From: Limnanthes douglasii subsp. nivea
Taxonomy: Eukaryota > Streptophyta > Magnoliopsida > Brassicales > Limnanthaceae
Direction: 5' to 3'
NCBI GenBank assembly: GCA_036936605.1
Contig: JAUPFV010000004.1
Span: 185,770,807-185,834,806 of the forward strand
DNA: 64,000 bases
Part shown: positions 54,540 to 64,000 of the stretch, one piece after another
Layout: every line of letters starts with the position of its first letter
Numbering within the stretch: position 1 is the stretch's first letter
Notes under the pieces: model-generated
What the model was told of the DNA's origin: nothing
Databases searched by the model: none
What the model saw: only the letters and a program-made list of their open reading frames with translations
Translations under genes and position numbers: made by a program

Positions 54540-57480
54540 GAATATTTGCACTATCTAATCTTGATAGAGTAAACTGGATTTTCATAAGAATTTGATTTAG
54601 AGGTTATAATCGTGCTATCAAACTTAGCTTTGTTTCTAAAGTGCCATATATTCCAACAAACAATAGCCGGAATCATGGTTCTAATATGAATATTTTTATT
54701 AGTAGATCAATATTAAGATCTCACTAAGTGATGAATAGTCATATAATTACTGATATTAACTTTAAATAAGCTAGCAATCTCAGACCAAATAGGTCAAACA
54801 ATAGAGCAGTTAACAAAGTAGCGATTTACAGTTTCAATGTTTTGACCGAAGTAACACTTTGAGGTCGGAGAGAAGTTTTTTTTTTAATTTTATGATCGAC
54901 TGAGATCTAGTATTTCATAACTTTTCAAAACAGAAATGACTATTTTGTAAGAATGGAATTTTTCCAAATCTTTTCAAACATACCAGAATGATTATAGTGG
55001 TTTCTTAATTTATCCCAAGCTTATTTAGTGCTAAATTTACCAGAATTGTCTAATGTCCAAATGATTTTATCATTTCAAATTTTCAGACTTGTTATTAAAC
55101 TAATTGGAGAATGAATCATGATGTTTTTAAGTTCTTTAATGTCCCAATTTTCATTGACCTGTAATTTTTTTTTACTTTTTCAATAGTGTACCAATTACAA
55201 TTATTCTCTCTAGAAATATCTATTAAAGTTTTATCTTTGAACCATCTATCTAACCATAATTTAGTTTCACCTTTGCAAGTTTTCCATCTTATAAGTGTTT
55301 CAGTTTTATCTTTGATTTGAAATAATCTTTTCCAAGTTTTGAACCATTTATTATTACGTTCAAGAGAGGATGATTATTCTTACTGTATATCGAATGCATA
55401 TACTTAGATCATACAGAGTTATTTCCCGAAACGTGAACCATAATTTGCAAGAAAATGTGATTCAGATATCAGTGAATTTTCTGATATTCACACCATATCT
55501 TTGTAATGCTTAGATATATTATTCCAATTAATCCAAATAATAAAGTGAGAGGTTTCTTTAGATCCAAAAAAGGAACCCGTTGAAAAACCTCCCGATTATA
55601 TTGATAACGAATTTAGGCAAGGTGTAGCACTGAATATAGAAATAGAGAATAAACATGATAATTGATTGAATCAGAACAAATCTGCCGCCAAAAAAGAGGG
55701 ATTTGGTATTCCACATTTGGATTTTAACTCTAACCTTGCTAACTAGATCATCATAAAGCTTAGTTTTATTACTATTAGGAATATACAAGCCTATATATTT
55801 AATTTGAAAGGTTTCTTTTTCTTGATACCATTGATGTTTTCTAAAGTGGTAACTCTAGTTTAATTTATTTTGTTAGAAACAATAATAATAATAATAGATT
55901 TATATTTATTAATAGATTTCCATAGAGTAATTGGTACGTATTAATAAATATATTAAGGGTCATAACATTATTGAGGCTGCCATTTGCAGAGATGGCAAGG
56001 TCATCTGTAAAGGCAAGACAGTTCACATCCATATTACTTTTGGTTCTAAATTTCATTTAAGGATTATAATTGAATAGATCGTTTATACCTCTTACAAGGT
56101 ATTCCTCAGCTAAAATGAAGAGGTTGGGGACAGTGGATCCCCCTACTTAATACCATTAGTACTTTTGAAATAATCTTGTAAGCTACCATTAATAATAATA
56201 AAAAAAGAGACATTTTTCAATGATTTTGTAGTGATGTTTGTGAAATAATCATGAAAACCAAAGGCTTTCATGATATTAATGATAAAATTGAAGGTCATCC
56301 TATCAAAGGCTCTAGTCTAGTGTTTTTATTCAGGTCATGAATGATTTCTTGAGAAAGGAGAAACTGTTCAAGGATATTTATTCCATGAAAAATCCTCATT
56401 GCTGAAGAGAAAATATCTTAAGGAGAATATTAGATATTATGTTATTGAGAATTTTAGAGAGTATTCTATTAAAAACAAAACACAAGTTGATAGGTCTATA
56501 GTCCTTAATATATTTAGGATGATTAGTTTTGGGGATAAGCCAAATAACAGTAGAAAACATACTATTTGGGCACACTTATCATTGAAATAATCAATGAAAA
56601 CTTTCACAAGGTCATCTTGTATAATGGACCAATATGTTATATAAAAATAGCATTGAACCCGTTTGGGCCAGCAGTACAATTGGGATCTAAGTTCTTAATA
56701 ACATTATATATTTCATCTTTAGATGGATTATTAAGCAGCATTAGATTATCCTCATCAGAAATAAGATTGGGAATGGTTTGAATTTGATCACTGAATTGAA
56801 AAAAACCATTATTACTGGCTAATAGATCCTTGAAATAATTAACAACAATGTCATTGATTTCGGTTTGATCCTCAATCCATATACCATCTTGGTATATACT
56901 AGTGATTGATTGATTATTTTCCCTCTTTTCACAAAGTTGTGAAAAAAGAGGTATTTGTTTCCATTTTTAATCCAGTTGATTTTAGATAATAGAAGAAGGT
57001 AATTGGCAACGACTTTTTTTAAGTTATCCTAATTTTCAATATTTTGATTAGATTAAAGATTTTGTTCATGGAAGGCTATGTTTTCCTTAGCTTTGGAAAT
57101 ATCTAAGAAGATATTGCCAAATGTAATATAATTCCAAGTTTTAAGTCTCTATTTTAATCTTTCAACTTTCCTGCAAAAAAACAAACAATGGTTGGCCATA
57201 TAAAGGGATGCCCCAAAAATCTTTAACAGTTTTATTAAGGTCAGGACGCTGCATCCAAAAATTTAAATTTAAATGAAGATTTTTTATTTTGATTATTGTT
57301 CTCCAAGGTAATCCTAATGGGGGAATGATTAGAGCAAATTTTATCTATGTGTTGTATTTTGATTTTTTGAAAATAATTTCTCATTCTCCTATTAATTAAT
57401 ACTCTATCTAACCTTTTCCAACATATTTTATTGGTCCAAGTATAAGGAGAACCAATGAATTCATGGTCCTCGGGATGTAT
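54540..57480 (-). pseudogene. LINE C ORF2: endonuclease C-terminus, RT and zinc-binding tail
   Basis: The endonuclease end is at about 57490-57280 (PEDHEFIGSPYTWTN, WKRLDRVLINRRM, CSNHSPIRI). RT begins near 56680 (TAGPNGFNAIF), then YRPINLCFVFN-like text near 56510 and AFDRMTFNFIINIMKAF near 56310. The catalytic motif LAFTDDLAIS is near 56000. The ORF 55788-55558 is the RT thumb/connection (SNKTKLYDDLVSKVRVKIQM, GRFVLIQSIIMFIL). The connection region continues to 55000 (KGETKLWLDRWF, ISRENNCNWYTIEKVKKK). The zinc-binding tail near 54850-54600 includes CYFGQNIETVNRYFV and PAIVCWNIWHFRNKAKFD. Frameshifts and stops are moderate, fewer than in LINE A. Confidence 0.83.
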
Positions 57481-57497
57481 GTCTTGTATGGGACAGA

Positions 57498-58105
57498 CAC
57501 CTTTTTTTTTCTTATACTGTTTTCATGTTGTATATGAAACATTCTGGCTTTTTACACATTACCTTAGATTAAATGGTTGCTTTTTTTTCTCTACTGTTGT
57601 CTATTGAATACACACATGTTGTGTGTGTAGAGGATTTCTACTTGTATGCCTTTTTTTAAAACTTCCTTTAGGGAAAGTTATACATTTCAAATCATAGACA
57701 ACAGGGCATGGTTTTGGTACCAAGCTCCCTAGTGCTGGTCTTGTTTACCAGGTCTCTTTGGGGATAACATTTACATTAAGCTACATTTTTATTTTATTCT
57801 TCTTTAAGGAAAGTTATAGATTTCAAATCATATGGAACATTTCTTTTCGGGCATGGTTTTGGTACCAGCCTCACTAGTGCCGGTCCTGTTTTATTCTCTA
57901 ATTCACTATCATTTATCTAGTTCAATTTTATTTTTTTGTTTTTGTTTAGCATTTCGGCAAGGACATAATTGCAAAAGAGCTCCAAGTTCATGCAGATCAT
58001 CCCCATCTCCACCTGCAATCATCTTTCAAGGAGAACGAACGAGGCAATGGATAGGATATGGCCGAACGAGGCAATTCTTGTATGTGACTGTTTCAATACG
58101 CAATT
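57498..58105. mobile_element. Unclassified insertion in the LINE C endonuclease
   Basis: LINE text stops after QLFRLTLC (about 58123) and resumes at PEDHEFIG (about 57470). Flanks CTTGTATGGGACAGA (57483-57497) and CTTGTATGTGACTGT (58106-58120) match at 12 of 15 bases and may be a target duplication; a T-run (57502-57510) borders the left one, suggesting a minus-strand retroposed sequence. Inside, a roughly 90-bp segment is repeated (57661-57746 and 57800-57892, sharing GGCATGGTTTTGGTACCA). The plus strand has a pyrimidine tract and TAG before FGKDIIAKELQVHADHPHLH (from about 57950), which looks like an intron-exon junction. Its class is unknown. Confidence 0.55.
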
Positions 58106-58120
58106 CTTGTATGTGACTGT

Positions 58121-58585
58121 ACTTCTCAAACACAACGTTAGACGAAATAGTTGCTCAGAAGAATAAGTTATGCAATTGAAGTCTCCCATAAGAATTCACT
58201 CAAGTTGATTGTTAGATAGATTTCTAAGATGATCATATAAGGGAATTCTATTGATTCTATTACATTTAGCATAGATTACTATAATCATAAAGATTTTTCT
58301 CTCATTATTGAGGTGAACTTTAAGGTTGAGAAGCTCCTCAAAATTACAGATCAAATCCACCTTGAAGTTATCTGTCCACATTATCCAAATTTTATTATTT
58401 TAATTGTTCATCATTTTAGTAAAACCATTAGTTTTACTAATTTTATCAAGATTACATGCATTCACCATAGGCTCTTGCAAAGCTTGAATATCAATTTTCT
58501 CATTTTTGACAATAGTCTTTAATCTTCTTATTGAATTTTTATTTCATATTTCTCTAATGTTCCAGTTTAAGATTTTTATAGTCAT
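58121..58585 (-). pseudogene. LINE C ORF2 start: endonuclease N-terminus
   Basis: ATG at 58585 (minus): MTIKILNWNIREI, stop, then RRLKTIVKNEKIDIQALQEP, FKVDLICNFEELLNLKVHLN, VIYAKCNRINRIPLYDHLRN and ILMGDFNCIT near 58180. This is the APE-type endonuclease order (WNIRG, QEP, vYA, GDFN), with two stops. Confidence 0.85.
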
Positions 58586-58734
58586 GATGAAGGTTTAGAG
58601 GAAAATGTGATAGAATATTTGGAGGTCTTTGGTTTAGATTCAATATGGTTGATTATTACCTTTGTCTTTATTTTTTAAATGTTTCTTACTTTTTGTTTCT
58701 CTGATATTTTTGTCTTTATTCCTTATGTTAAAGG

Positions 58735-60000
58735 CTGGAATCCGCTAAACTACTGGTGGGTTGGGGGAAGAATCTGATTGATTCTCATCAAAATAATCAA
58801 TCAGACCATTACACATATTACGTAATTCAAATTCGTGGAGGGATCTATAATTTCAGGATTTAAACTTTCAATAGACTTAGGAGCGTTGGTTTTTGAGTAA
58901 AAATTATCCCTAGTCTTTTCATTTTTAGAGTTAACAGTTTCATATAACATGTTCCCATAAATTTTTAATTTTTCCTTATTCTGGATTTCTAAGTTTTCAG
59001 TCATTTCATTTGGATTAACAATTGTTGACTTAAGCTTAAGAATGTGGATTTCCAATTGTTTATTGGGATTTTTTTTACATTTGAGATTCATCGAATAGTC
59101 ATTTGCAAGAATAACATTTTTTATAGTTTGAAAAAGCATGACCAAATTAGTTACACTCCAGACAACATACATGTAATAATCCATATATAATGTCAAGTCA
59201 CATACCATATTGGTCCTCAAACTCTAACCCACATAGCAGTTACTAGAGACTCAATTTTTGTTATCGAATGAATGGCTTCTTTATTGTAAAGGAAATCATG
59301 TAACTTAGGAAAAGTAACCCACATAGGGGTTACTGGAGACTCAATTTTTAGATTAAATTGAGATTCCCATTTAAGGAGCCTTATGGAGTACTGGCCTAAA
59401 GACTAGATGTTTATTTTTCACAAGATTTTTAGATCATCAGAATTTTCAAGTTCTATTAGAATATGTCTCTAATTTAATACCGAGAGATTAAATGCATTTT
59501 TTTATTTTAAAATTTACTATAAAATATTTCACAATTTTAATATTAGGTCTACTTAGGGAAAACTTTCCTATTAAAGTGAAAGAGGAATGCTTAGTGAGGA
59601 AATACTTATCATGCATAGAAAATGATATTGCTTTGAAACCTTCTTTGGTTGAAATATTTGCTGGTCCAAGTTGGTGGTCCTCTTTTGTCCTTTGCGGATT
59701 AATAACTTCACTATAGGAATTCGTCAATCCTTTATTTTTATCCCCGACATTGGTATCTCCGTTTAGAGAAGGGAATTCTTTCTCATAGCTCTAAGTACTT
59801 GAAGAATTTTGATTATGGTCCTGTGTTGTTCTTTTTTTACAGAAGTGGTTTATGTTGATTCTATTGTTCTTCAAAATCGGGCTCTTCTTTGAGTTCTTTC
59901 ATTCCTGTTTTTGATTTATGTGATTGTTGGAGTGATGTTGAAGCTGATTTTCCATATCCTCCCTAGAAATATCTTAAGTCAACTCTATACTAGCTTCCAT
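58735..60000 (-). pseudogene. LINE C ORF1 (nucleic-acid-binding protein, DUF4283-like)
   Basis: The candidate ATG is at 60000 (MEASIEL, then a stop). KEFPSLNGDTNVGDKNKGLT is near 59770, then ORF 59727-59488 with AISFSMHDKYFLTKHSSFTL, IGKFSLSRPNIKIVKYF. The middle part (about 59380-59280) reads LKIESPVTPMWVTFPKLHDF, LYNKEAIHSIT, typical of DUF4283 in plant LINE ORF1. A decayed zinc knuckle (CLEC...FGHAF...C) lies near 59160-59110. The last ORF is 59220-58801, low in complexity. ORF1 binds LINE RNA. Confidence 0.72.
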
Positions 60001-60379
60001 TCTTCTTGAAACCTTAAAATTTCTTCTGATTTGTCTTTAGTTCGATAGATATTCTTTCTGGATATGACTTGACATAAAATATTGAATTCGAAATCAACTT
60101 TTGAATGAATTTAAACATAAACAAAATCCTTAGGGAAATTATTTCTAATCTTGTGGTGAGGATTTCAAGCTCTCGAGAAGAGGGATTGAAAATTAGGGGA
60201 GCTAGGTATAATAGAAAGAGAACAAGTAGTTCTCAAGGAATTGACTTCTTAGAGCACTTCTTGCCTTTCCTTTTAAAGAATCTACCAACCTAACGTCTTT
60301 AAAAACACCAAAAGTAAATTGGTTTTCGAAGTATACTAAGTAAGTAGTCGTTGCTCATATACATAATCTTCAATATTTT
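60001..60379. other. Probable LINE C 5' untranslated region and flank
   Basis: No coding similarity. The 5' end of LINE C is not defined; it lies upstream (minus sense) of the ORF1 start. Confidence 0.4.
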
Positions 60380-61210
60380 GAAGTAATTTTTAAGGAGTTT
60401 ATATAAAGTAGAACTATTTCCGAAAAAACTGTTTTAGCTTTATCTAAAGCAATCAATGAAAGACGATACAAGATATCTAAATTGTAATCATTTTGTAGAA
60501 ATAATTTTACGCTTGTGGTTATAATATCGACATTGGTCCTATTAGAATCACGTATCCCATTAGCAATCAAATCCGATGATTAATTCTTTCTGCTTTGTTT
60601 GCAAAAACCAGTCCCACAAGTTTGATGTTGGACATACTCTTAAACAACCATTAAATTAGTAGACTTATCTTTTTTGTTTTGCATAAAGTCTTCAAGGACA
60701 ACCCTTTGAATATTTTTCTGGTAATAAACGATTACTCTTTCTTTATTATTATGCATATATTTGAAAGTAAAACCCTCTTAAAGAAAACTTACTAAAATAT
60801 AATCTTAAACCTATTGCACATTCTTCAAAAACTTTCTCAACACCACTAATTTCGTCAGCCCAACCAACAGTAGCAAGTTGTTTGTTCTTGTGACCGATAC
60901 AATTCATACCAGAAATACATTCCTCACAAAAAAAAATCTTGATTTAAAGCTTCAAATAAACTTTGAGCATTTTCTCTAATATTGTTTCCAATAACAACAT
61001 CACTTTCTATATCAATATTAACAGTTAAAACTCCCAAAGTATCAACAATTGAAAGCAAAGCTACTAAATCACCATCACAATCTAAGATGATATATTTGAG
61101 GTCATCGTAACAGTATCTTAATCTAAATTTATCCTGAACCAGCACATCGTATTTACTTAAAACAAATTTAATCATATCATTAAAGACTTCATAAAGACCA
61201 AGATCATTGC
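60380..61210 (-). pseudogene. MULE transposase N-terminal remnant
   Basis: The minus strand reads NDLGLYEVFNDMIKFVLSKY (about 61208-61150) then DKFRLRYCYDDLKYIILDCD and VLTVNIDIESDVVIGN (ORF 61175-60924), the wording of the PB1-like N-terminus of plant MULE transposases. A later part reads FKYMHNNKERVIV (about 60760), TCGTGFC (about 60620) and ORF 60570-60370 (DLIANGIRDSNRTNVDIITT, LSLIALDKAKTV), matching the MuDR DNA-binding region. The DDE catalytic core is absent. Identification is by pattern recall. Confidence 0.55.
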
Positions 61211-61269
61211 AAACTCACCATTTAACTTTAAAATATATAGTCAGCCTCTAGACATCGTGTCCTTGTATT

Positions 61270-61560
61270 TAAAAATTAAGAAATTAAAAATAAAATATGT
61301 GTTTTGCATATATTATTAGAAAAATAACAATAGTCTCGCATCTATCATAAAAAAATAAAAAAGTCTTACATGTGAAGATTAACAAAATCTCGCATCTATC
61401 ATAGACAAAACCAAAGAGTCGCATGTGAAAATTAACCACGTCTTTCATTTATAAGTAAACAAACAAAAAGTCTCTCCTATGATAAATAGTACACTCTCAC
61501 ATATATCTTTAAATAAACACAAAAGTCTCGTATATAACAATTATTTTTGGCTCTCATCTT
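61270..61560. repeat. Diverged tandem repeat around GTCTCGCATCTATCAT
   Basis: AGTCTCGCATCTATCATAAA / AAGTCTTACATGTGAAGATT alternate and recur at about 61330, 61362, 61388, 61420, 61470 and 61525, with half-units of about 28 bp and a full period near 57 bp. Strongly decayed. Confidence 0.65.
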
Positions 61561-62340
61561 GTAGAGCCAACAAATTGATTTATAGAGATAAAATAAATTT
61601 TAAATTAACGACGATATCAACTGAAAATCGATAAAGAAATCAAATTATACGAAAAAATTAACTGAAAAAATTATATTCTCATTCCACTGTAAATTCAAAA
61701 AAAAACGTAAAAAAAATCTCAAAATTATTAGGTTAGAAAAAGAAAAAGAAATCTAAAATTATAACATTTTGTATAATTTATTAAGAATATTTGATATAAA
61801 AAAAACTATGCAATATATAGTAAATAAAAAGGCTAAATAATTTCTTTTTTAAACATAAAGCATAATTAACATAATAGGGATAAATAAATTGATTTTGGAT
61901 ATTTATCCATGCTTTCCTGTATAATTAAACCAGAAAAATCTTTTATTTAAAATATAGAAGTAAAAAGTTGAAATTAATTAACATACCGTTTTAAAACTAA
62001 AACCTTATTCCAATGAAAAAGACTAATAGAAATTAGGAATATTTACATCCTTTTTTATTCTTTCCCTTTTAGAATAAAACCTATCTTTAAGTTGAAATTG
62101 CGAGTGTCAATATCTTTCTGCTTGGTAAAGTTTCAAAGTACTGGTATACTATACTTGTCTATATATTTTGGTTCTACGTATACTGACCTGAGAGTTCATT
62201 CTGAAACATATAGGTATTTCCCCAAGCATGTATTTCTGTGTTCTCAATGCTTATGAGTTAGGATTGGATTGTCTGTCCTTTTAGGCTGATTTTATATGTT
62301 TCCGCTTGTTATATGATATAGATTCGAATGTCACGGAGTT
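61561..62340. other. AT-rich spacer
   Basis: No recognised gene or repeat. Base composition changes to a clearly GC-richer kind at about 62340. Confidence 0.5.
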
Positions 62341-62368
62341 TACAGATCACAACTGATAAATAGTCAGT

Positions 62369-62788
62369 ATGAGCAGTGCAAGTGGTAATCAAGGTGAAGT
62401 CACGGTGATCGAGGAGGACAGACTCCTAAGGGTATGTCATGTGACAAGAGAGTTTGGTATTCCCGATGCAGAAGTGAATCCATTGCTGGAGGATGTACTA
62501 AAATTGTTTTATTATAACCGGTAGCATATTGAATCAGAATACTACCGCGTCTTACTAGATCATTACTTCGAAAACACAAGAAAGACAAGGTATCTCTATC
62601 TACCGGTCGAAGTCAGATGTCGATGTTGTTGTTGTGAATTATGTGATGAGGGAATTCTCCCAACTAAATACGAGCACGAGCAGGAAGATCGCAAATTTGG
62701 ATCAAGGCAAGCAATGAAGAAAACGATAAGCTCTACAACGTTGACGAGCTCAAAGATAGAGCGAGTTCGAAGACAAATGCAGCGTTGA
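62369..62788 (+). pseudogene. Unidentified 139-codon reading frame with one internal stop
   Basis: ATG at 62369 begins MSSASGNQGEVTVIEEDRLL. An in-frame TAG at 62522-62524 is codon 52. The frame reopens (HIESEYYRVLLDHYFENTRK, VEVRCRCCCCELCDEGIL with a cysteine cluster) and ends at 62786-62788 inside the minisatellite. Its base composition is unlike the AT-rich DNA to its left. I do not recognise the family. It may be a transposon-derived ORF belonging to the Tat-like element that follows, or to its neighbour. Confidence 0.4.
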
Positions 62789-62900
62789 CAAGTTTGAAGG
62801 CGGAGTGAGCTCAAAGACAGAACGAGCTCAAAGACAGATCGAGCTCGAAGACAAGTGCAGCGTTGCTGAGCTCAAAGACAAAGTGAGCTCGAGGACATCA
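62745..62900. repeat. GAGCTCAAAGACA minisatellite, unit about 20 bp
   Basis: GAGCTC(A/G)AAGACAGA and close variants recur about seven times, interrupted by a longer phrase GACAA(A/G)TGCAGCGTTG repeated at 62772 and 62850. Confidence 0.85.
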
Positions 62901-63091
62901 GGGGAAAAATCAATCGACCACATCAGGGACGCGATGAACATATGATCAAGGTTGAGTGCGGACTTAAAGAGGATAAGCTGAACATGTGACCATTGAGCTC
63001 GAGCTCTACATCGTTAGATTTGATCGCGTTTAAAGAATGGCCCAGCTCGGCCTAGAGTTGGATTAGAAGAGCGGTTTCTTAACTAATGTAA

Positions 63092-63332
63092 TGTAACACA
63101 CGTTTTGACTCTTTAGTCAAACCGTGTTAGTTATTTGTTCCACAATTATAAGGATAGTAAGGTTAGTGGAATTGTGGCGCTTAAAGCGCAAACATGTGTA
63201 ACTGTCCACTAATTTGTACATTATAAATAGAGATGACCTATCTATGAATAAAGGGATCTTGTTTCGGCTTATCTCTTTCTTGACTAAAATATTAAAGACA
63301 TTACTATGGTAAAACTTGTTATTCCAGTAACA
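63092..63332 (+). repeat. LTR (right part or whole) of Tat-like gypsy element 4
   Basis: The right end CCAGTAACA (to 63332) is placed by the adjacent primer site. TATAAAT at 63222-63228 and AATAAA at 63247-63252 fit LTR promoter and polyadenylation signals. TGTAACAC at 63092 is a candidate left end, giving 241 bp, but the LTR could extend further left. A short palindrome TTTGACT-CTTT-AGTCAAA is near its start. Confidence 0.6.
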
Positions 63333-63335
63333 AAT

Positions 63336-63355
63336 TTGGCGCCATATGTGGGAAC
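63336..63355 (+). other. Primer-binding site of gypsy element 4
   Basis: TTGGCGCCATATGTGGGAAC begins four bases after the LTR end, the form seen in Tat-lineage elements (TTGGCGCC..TGTGGG). Confidence 0.75.
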
Positions 63356-63371
63356 TTCTTAACCAATCACC

Positions 63372-64000
63372 ATGGTAGTCACAAGGTCAGGAATCGAGAG
63401 AGACAACCAGGAAACTAGCGAAACAACAACACACCGGAGGAGAACTGTAAGTCAACCAACAGAGCGAAGTGTCCCACACTCTGGTCCCATAGCTCCTCAA
63501 GAGGGCAATCCCATGGGGTATCGTGGTGGTGACAGAGGGACCACCGATTCAGCTTACGGTCGTTTCTAGGGAAGATGTGCATCTCCCCCAGCCGGTGAAT
63601 GCATCAGGGGCTCGCAGAACTGCGGAAGCCATACCGACAGATAACTCGGTGGTTCTTCAACTAGAACAAAGAATCCAGAACCTCCAGGAGGAACATTTAA
63701 AAATAGCGTTTGAACGAGACGCAAGGGAACAGGCCATGCACGCCACGATGGCAGGAATGAACGACGCTATTCATGCTCCGACCGCTAAGATCAAAATGAC
63801 AAGCAAGACCCATCAACCGTCTGGACCAGAGGCGAGCAAAGTTAATAGAACGAATCGTTCGTCCAAACGAGATGACAAGCAGGAAGGTGAAGGTGAAAGC
63901 GGGGGTAAGAATCGTAGCAGAGAACTATGCGACGAGGTGAAGCAGACGTCAACTAAGCGAGCTCGGGAGAATGAGGACCTCCATTACAATAAGATATGTC
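63372..64000 (+). pseudogene. Gag N-terminal region of gypsy element 4, running out of the window
   Basis: ATG 63372 opens MVVTRSGIERDNQETSETTT and this frame stops at 63567-63569. From about 63500 another frame carries the likely continuation, GPPIQLTVVSREDVHLPQPV, VLQLEQRIQNLQEEHLKIAF (coiled-coil-like), then a charged K/R/E-rich stretch, open to base 64000. So one frameshift separates two parts of a Tat-type Gag N-terminus. The core Gag domain lies beyond the window. Confidence 0.65.

Larger units (their letters stand above)
36060..60300 (-). mobile_element. LINE C: L1-type element carrying gypsy 3, which carries a CACTA transposon
   Basis: Minus-strand domains run right to left. ORF1 is at 60000-58735, the ORF2 endonuclease at 58585-57150, RT at about 56700-55000, and the zinc-binding RT tail at 54850-54540. 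An 18-kb gypsy insertion follows, then RNase H at about 36450-36060. The tail and RNase H are adjacent domains in plant L1 ORF2, so splitting them either side of gypsy 3 dates the LINE as the older layer. An additional insertion interrupts the endonuclease at about 57498-58105. Outer ends are approximate. Confidence 0.8.

Overview
The window looks like repeat-rich nuclear DNA of a seed plant, probably a eudicot. It is AT-rich and almost entirely built from transposable elements: Ty3/gypsy chromovirus-like and Tat-like elements, Ty1/copia elements, L1-type LINEs with a C-terminal plant RNase H, tRNA-derived SINEs, an En/Spm (CACTA) transposon, and MULE- and Stowaway-like MITEs. I found no convincing host gene, no tRNA or rRNA gene and no CRISPR array. 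Nearly every coding region carries stops or frameshifts.

Layout. 1-6034: a gypsy element (gag-pol plus integrase) with a 3' LTR at about 5386-6034; its 5' LTR is cut by the window start. 6035-9300: low-complexity DNA with two tandem repeats. 9300-11650: LINE A (minus). 11641-12150: a gypsy gag fragment (minus). 12926-22870: LINE B (minus), interrupted by a copia element (14802-20181, 5-bp target duplication) and by a SINE (22594-22817, 14-bp duplication). 22870-30680: AT-rich DNA holding an 884-bp MULE-type MITE with a perfect 9-bp duplication, a second SINE, Stowaway-like termini, tandem repeats and a copia pol remnant (minus). 30686-35309: Tat-like gypsy element 2 (minus).

36060-60300: LINE C (minus), containing Tat-like gypsy element 3 (36503-54518), which in turn contains a left-truncated CACTA transposon (about 44254-54161). 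This three-level nest is supported by LINE domains split across the gypsy insertion and by short target duplications. Gypsy 3 also carries a long antisense ORF on the + strand (37232-40253) with its own TATA box, between its 3' LTR and its pol gene. 60380-61210: a MULE transposase remnant. From 62340 the base composition becomes richer in GC: an unidentified broken ORF, a GAGCTC minisatellite, then an LTR end, primer-binding site and gag of a further Tat-like element running out of the window.

The modules fit their family biology: gag/PR/RT/RH/INT for LTR elements, endonuclease/RT/RNase H for LINEs, and a tnpA-like plus TNP2-like pair for the CACTA element. As they stand almost all are fossils. 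The features most worth follow-up are the antisense ORF of gypsy 3, a nonsense codon shared by gypsy 2 and gypsy 3 inside the protease active site, the minisatellites inside elements, and an unclassified insertion with a possible captured exon inside LINE C.
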